Part shown: in pieces, positions 61,400 through 64,000 of the stretch | Layout of the letters: each line of letters opens with the position of its first letter | Position numbering within the stretch: position 1 is the stretch's first letter | DNA from: Porphyromonadaceae bacterium H1 | GTDB taxonomy: Bacteria > Bacteroidota > Bacteroidia > Bacteroidales > Paludibacteraceae | Length of the DNA: 64,000 nucleotides | Assembly (NCBI GenBank): GCA_001653155.1 | Contig: BDEJ01000016.1 | Coordinates: 62,001 to 126,000, forward strand | Direction of reading: 5' to 3' | Notes under the pieces: model-generated | The model's database searches: none | What the model was told of the DNA's origin: nothing | Seen by the model: only the letters and a program-made list of their open reading frames with translations | Position numbers and translations under genes: made by a program

Positions 61400-62251
61400 A
61401 TGAAGACATTAAGAATAAAACTATTAAGCCTGCTTTATCCGATATTCTGGATCAGTTGCAGCAATGCCGGTATCGGGGAAAAAAATTATCCGTTTGAACT
61501 TGTCATGGAGGAATATCTATTACCTCAAAAATGCAGTTTTACTGATTTACAGCCGGATTCGGTTTACCTTATAAATTCGCTAAAGGAATGGGAAGAACAT
61601 GTAATATGTATAGAAAATAACTCTATTCCCGAAATAAACTTCAGCAAGAAGAGTCTACTTATTGCAAGTGGTATCCCGGAATATGGCATAAAAAACCTGT
61701 CGTCTCAGTTGTGGCAGATATCGAAAGATAGTTGCCGGCTCTTTTTAGATGCTGACCCGGACCCGATAAATCCTACAAAATCTTGGTTTATAGCTAAACA
61801 AGTGAAGAAACTTTCCTCACATACAAAAATTTCACTTATTAAAAATTTAGCGGAAAGTTATCCTATTAAACTTCAGTTTACAGATTATAATCCGGATGAA
61901 AGTTCATGTATATGGAAAGAGCTTGAATACGACTATCCGAAATTCGATAACAGCAAGATACTCATTATTGATAACTCAAGAATATTAAGAGATTACATCG
62001 AATGTTCCGAAGATGATTATCCGACAATAGATTTCGACAAAAACATTTTGCTTGTGGCTTACGGAGTTGCCAATAACGGCATTCGTCGAATAGAGAAAAG
62101 CTTGGAACAAACAGCGGAGAGCGTAATCAAATTGAATATTGATATTGAATGTAATCAAATGGAGGTTATGACCCAATGGCTGGTGGCTATCAAAACAAAG
62201 AGATTTTCTGCAGACAAAAAGATCAATTTATCAACCACAATCAAATACTGA
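61400..62251 (+). CDS. Lipoprotein with internal duplication, directly upstream of S8 protease
   Basis: Predicted lipoprotein of 283 residues (signal LLSLLYPIFWISCSNAG, lipidated Cys in the WISCS box). The mature chain contains two copies of a roughly 90-residue domain: first INSLKEWEEHVICIE...FSKKSLLIASGIPEYGIKNL...SWFIAKQVKKLSSHTKISL, then IDNSRILRDYIECSE...FDKNILLVAYGVANNGIRRI...QWLVAIKTKRFSADKKINL. I recognise no family. It stops 5 bp before the start of the subtilisin-like protease. A lipoprotein paired this closely with a secreted protease invites comparison with the potempin inhibitors of Tannerella forsythia, but I see no shared sequence signature. Confidence 0.72.
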   Translation: MKTLRIKLLSLLYPIFWISCSNAGIGEKNYPFELVMEEYLLPQKCSFTDLQPDSVYLINSLKEWEEHVICIENNSIPEINFSKKSLLIASGIPEYGIKNLSSQLWQISKDSCRLFLDADPDPINPTKSWFIAKQVKKLSSHTKISLIKNLAESYPIKLQFTDYNPDESSCIWKELEYDYPKFDNSKILIIDNSRILRDYIECSEDDYPTIDFDKNILLVAYGVANNGIRRIEKSLEQTAESVIKLNIDIECNQMEVMTQWLVAIKTKRFSADKKINLSTTIKY

Positions 62252-62256
62252 TAAGT

Positions 62257-63960
62257 ATGAAAAGAATCATTGCATTATTACCCACATTCACTATTTTTTT
62301 TACCATAATATCTTCACAAGATAGTTATTATTACTATTGTGGTCGAAAAATGTATCTTGAATTGAATCCTGATAAAGCCAGTGTACTATTTCCGAAAGGA
62401 AGTCTTTCGGAAAAAATATGGAAAAAGCATATATCGGAAAATACCAGTAAATCAATCCCAGACAATACGTATGATATACAAATAATAAATTTGAAAAAAA
62501 ATTACGACGAAAAAAAAGACATTGAGAACTTGAAGTCTGAGCTATATAATAAGATTGATAAAAATATTATTGTTTTACCAGCATATAAAAACTCTCAATT
62601 CGATGAACTAATCATGACAAATTATCTACATATCCGTTTAAAGTCAGAAAAAGATACAGACAAGTTACATGCCATAGCTAAGAAGTATAAATTGAAGATT
62701 ATAAGGAAAAGCAAAATTATGCCCCTTTGGTACACTCTAAGTATCACTCCTAAAACACAAGAAACAACCTTAAATGTAGCAAATAGTATTTTCGAAACAG
62801 GTTTTTTTGCCTCATCAATTGCAGACTTTAATTATGATGGAAGAGAATGTATTTCTGATCCTGATTTTGGAAAGCAATGGGGATTACAAAACAATATCCA
62901 TACAAACATTGATATTTCAATATGCTCTGCATGGCAACAAGCAACAGGTAAGGGAATAAAAATTGCAATTGTTGACAATGGTATTGAAAAAACGCATTCC
63001 GACCTGGCTGCAAACATTGATTCGCTAAGCTACGATACAGAAACACAAGTGCTTTCTAGTAGTGTATATGGTGATCACGGAACTCATTGCGCAGGAATCA
63101 TTGCAGCAAATATTAATAACTCGTTTATTGCAGGAGTAGCGCCAAAAGCGAAATTAATGGCTGTAAGCAATAGTTTCACTGGTGCTAATTACGAGAGAAA
63201 TATGGCTGAAGGAATTACTTGGGCATGGAAGAATGGGGCAGATATTATTTCCTGCTCATGGCGCTCTAATCCATCTGATTACATTAAAGAGGCCATTGAC
63301 TCTTTACTATTATATGGTAGAGATGGTAAAGGTGCTATCCTTGTTAAATCTGCCGGTAATCAAAATGGAGGGCCTGTTACTTTCCCTGGAAACTATAGAC
63401 CGGAAATACTAACTGTCAGTTCCATAGGAGTCAATGGAAATCTATCTTATTTTTCTTCTGTTGGGAACTATGTTGATGTATGTGCCCCAGGGGAAAATAT
63501 ATATTCGACTTTGTTAAACAATACAGTAGGGATGAAATCAGGAACTTCAATGGCTTGTCCTCACGTATCTGGACTTGCAGCATTGATTCTTGAAATAAAT
63601 CCCAATTTATCAGGTCAAGAAGTCAGGGATATTATTGAACAAAACACAAAAAAAATAGGAAATCTAATATATCACAATAATAATCCCAATAGAATAAATG
63701 GTACTTGGAATGATCATTATGGGTATGGCTTAATTGATGCGCATGCAGCCGTCCAGGCTGCTTGCTCCAGTCCTGTTAATTTCAGTAATCAAACAATAAC
63801 GACAAATACAACTGTAACTTCTTGTAGCGATATCAACGTGCACAACGTCAGCGTTACCAATGGTGCTAAATTAACGCTTGAAGCTAAAGGCACAACCATC
63901 ATTGAGAGTGATTTTGAAGTGCAAAGCGGAAGTGAACTTGAAATAAAACAAGACCATTAA
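62257..63960 (+). CDS. Secreted subtilisin-like protease (S8) with 3-coathanger-type C-terminal end
   Basis: Exported S8 protease of 567 residues, started at 62257 (MKRIIALLPTFTIFFTIISS), 5 bp after the preceding stop. A prodomain (about 20-215) precedes the catalytic domain with Asp240 (AIVDNGIEKTH), His274 (GDHGTHCAGI), the oxyanion Asn368 (SAGNQNGG) and Ser431 (GTSMACPHVSG). The last 60 residues (VTSCSDINVHNVSVTNGAKL, then FEVQSGSELEIKQ) match the 3-coathanger stack module often found just before a T9SS sorting domain. Here the frame stops after QDH and no sorting domain follows in frame; a broken copy of one begins about 25 bp later. Base composition is AT-rich. Confidence 0.88.
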   Translation: MKRIIALLPTFTIFFTIISSQDSYYYYCGRKMYLELNPDKASVLFPKGSLSEKIWKKHISENTSKSIPDNTYDIQIINLKKNYDEKKDIENLKSELYNKIDKNIIVLPAYKNSQFDELIMTNYLHIRLKSEKDTDKLHAIAKKYKLKIIRKSKIMPLWYTLSITPKTQETTLNVANSIFETGFFASSIADFNYDGRECISDPDFGKQWGLQNNIHTNIDISICSAWQQATGKGIKIAIVDNGIEKTHSDLAANIDSLSYDTETQVLSSSVYGDHGTHCAGIIAANINNSFIAGVAPKAKLMAVSNSFTGANYERNMAEGITWAWKNGADIISCSWRSNPSDYIKEAIDSLLLYGRDGKGAILVKSAGNQNGGPVTFPGNYRPEILTVSSIGVNGNLSYFSSVGNYVDVCAPGENIYSTLLNNTVGMKSGTSMACPHVSGLAALILEINPNLSGQEVRDIIEQNTKKIGNLIYHNNNPNRINGTWNDHYGYGLIDAHAAVQAACSSPVNFSNQTITTNTTVTSCSDINVHNVSVTNGAKLTLEAKGTTIIESDFEVQSGSELEIKQDH

Positions 63961-64000
63961 TATACCTCAAAACACATTCAATAGCCCGAAACGGTGGGCA
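63961..64000 (+). pseudogene. Broken T9SS sorting-domain fragment after the S8 protease
   Basis: The last 17 bases (63984-64000) are identical to 60147-60163 in the sorting domain of the S74 protein, encoding PETVG in the protease's frame. Just before, QNT can be read in the +1 frame, as in the QNTPNPF start of that domain. Two in-frame stops separate it from the protease. It continues beyond the window. Confidence 0.55.

Noticed and set aside
1-64000. tRNA, rRNA genes and insertion sequences
   Set aside because: I scanned the intergenic regions and saw no cloverleaf, rRNA signature or transposase frame.

Overview
This window is a stretch of a Bacteroidota chromosome, most likely order Bacteroidales and near the Porphyromonas/Tannerella lineages. 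The signs are the short primary sigma factor, promoters of the TTTG-N19/20-TAnnTTTG type, a SusC/SusD (RagA/RagB-like) pair, GldA- and GldJ-type proteins, four proteins with C-terminal type IX secretion (T9SS) sorting domains, a large three-domain IspG, and an asaccharolytic flavour (many peptidases, only one glycosidase). The genus cannot be fixed from sequence reading alone.

Layout. 1-25 kb is mostly housekeeping: a truncated dnaA at the left edge, an amidase-MCE pair, lptD, an FKBP isomerase, aroC, a lipid kinase, metK with a SAM-II-like riboswitch, a sodium/solute symporter, gcvT, ispG, proA, a GSCFA protein, an HtrA protease, the primary sigma factor, a cation exporter and a PurF-like amidotransferase. 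25.3-35.6 kb is one plus-strand operon: subtilisin-like protease, S9 dipeptidyl-peptidase, SusC, SusD, a mini-lipoprotein and a Calx-beta-like lipoprotein, closed by a strong terminator. It reads as a peptide-harvesting locus analogous to RagAB. 35.7-44.5 kb, on the minus strand, holds two secreted nucleases, a TonB-dependent receptor, two lipoproteins and a T9SS cargo protein rich in DUF5689/DUF6359 (predicted OB-fold) modules. It reads as an extracellular nucleic-acid degradation and uptake locus. 44.8-46.3 kb is a GldJ-type lipoprotein.

46.6-54 kb is a compact plus-strand housekeeping run: folP, cdaA, dtd, pssA, gldA-like, ruvB, a DUF2007 protein, a polysaccharide flippase and pepE. 54-57 kb holds a GH110 alpha-galactosidase lipoprotein, whose gene carries a C9 tract, and a type I asparaginase. 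57-64 kb is an accessory region, visibly AT-richer after about 60.3 kb. It has a 130-bp promoter/leader sequence present twice, a contiguous 21-bp repeat array, a phage-tail-type S74 chaperone fused to a T9SS signal, another small T9SS cargo protein, a signal-peptide remnant, a lipoprotein with an internal duplication directly upstream of a subtilisin-like protease, and a broken T9SS-domain fragment at the right edge.

Together the window shows a bacterium that digests protein and nucleic acid outside the cell, takes the products up through TonB-dependent gates, and exports much of the machinery through T9SS. The best candidates for undescribed biology are the nucleic-acid locus, the lipoprotein-protease pair, and the repeated leader plus 21-bp array.
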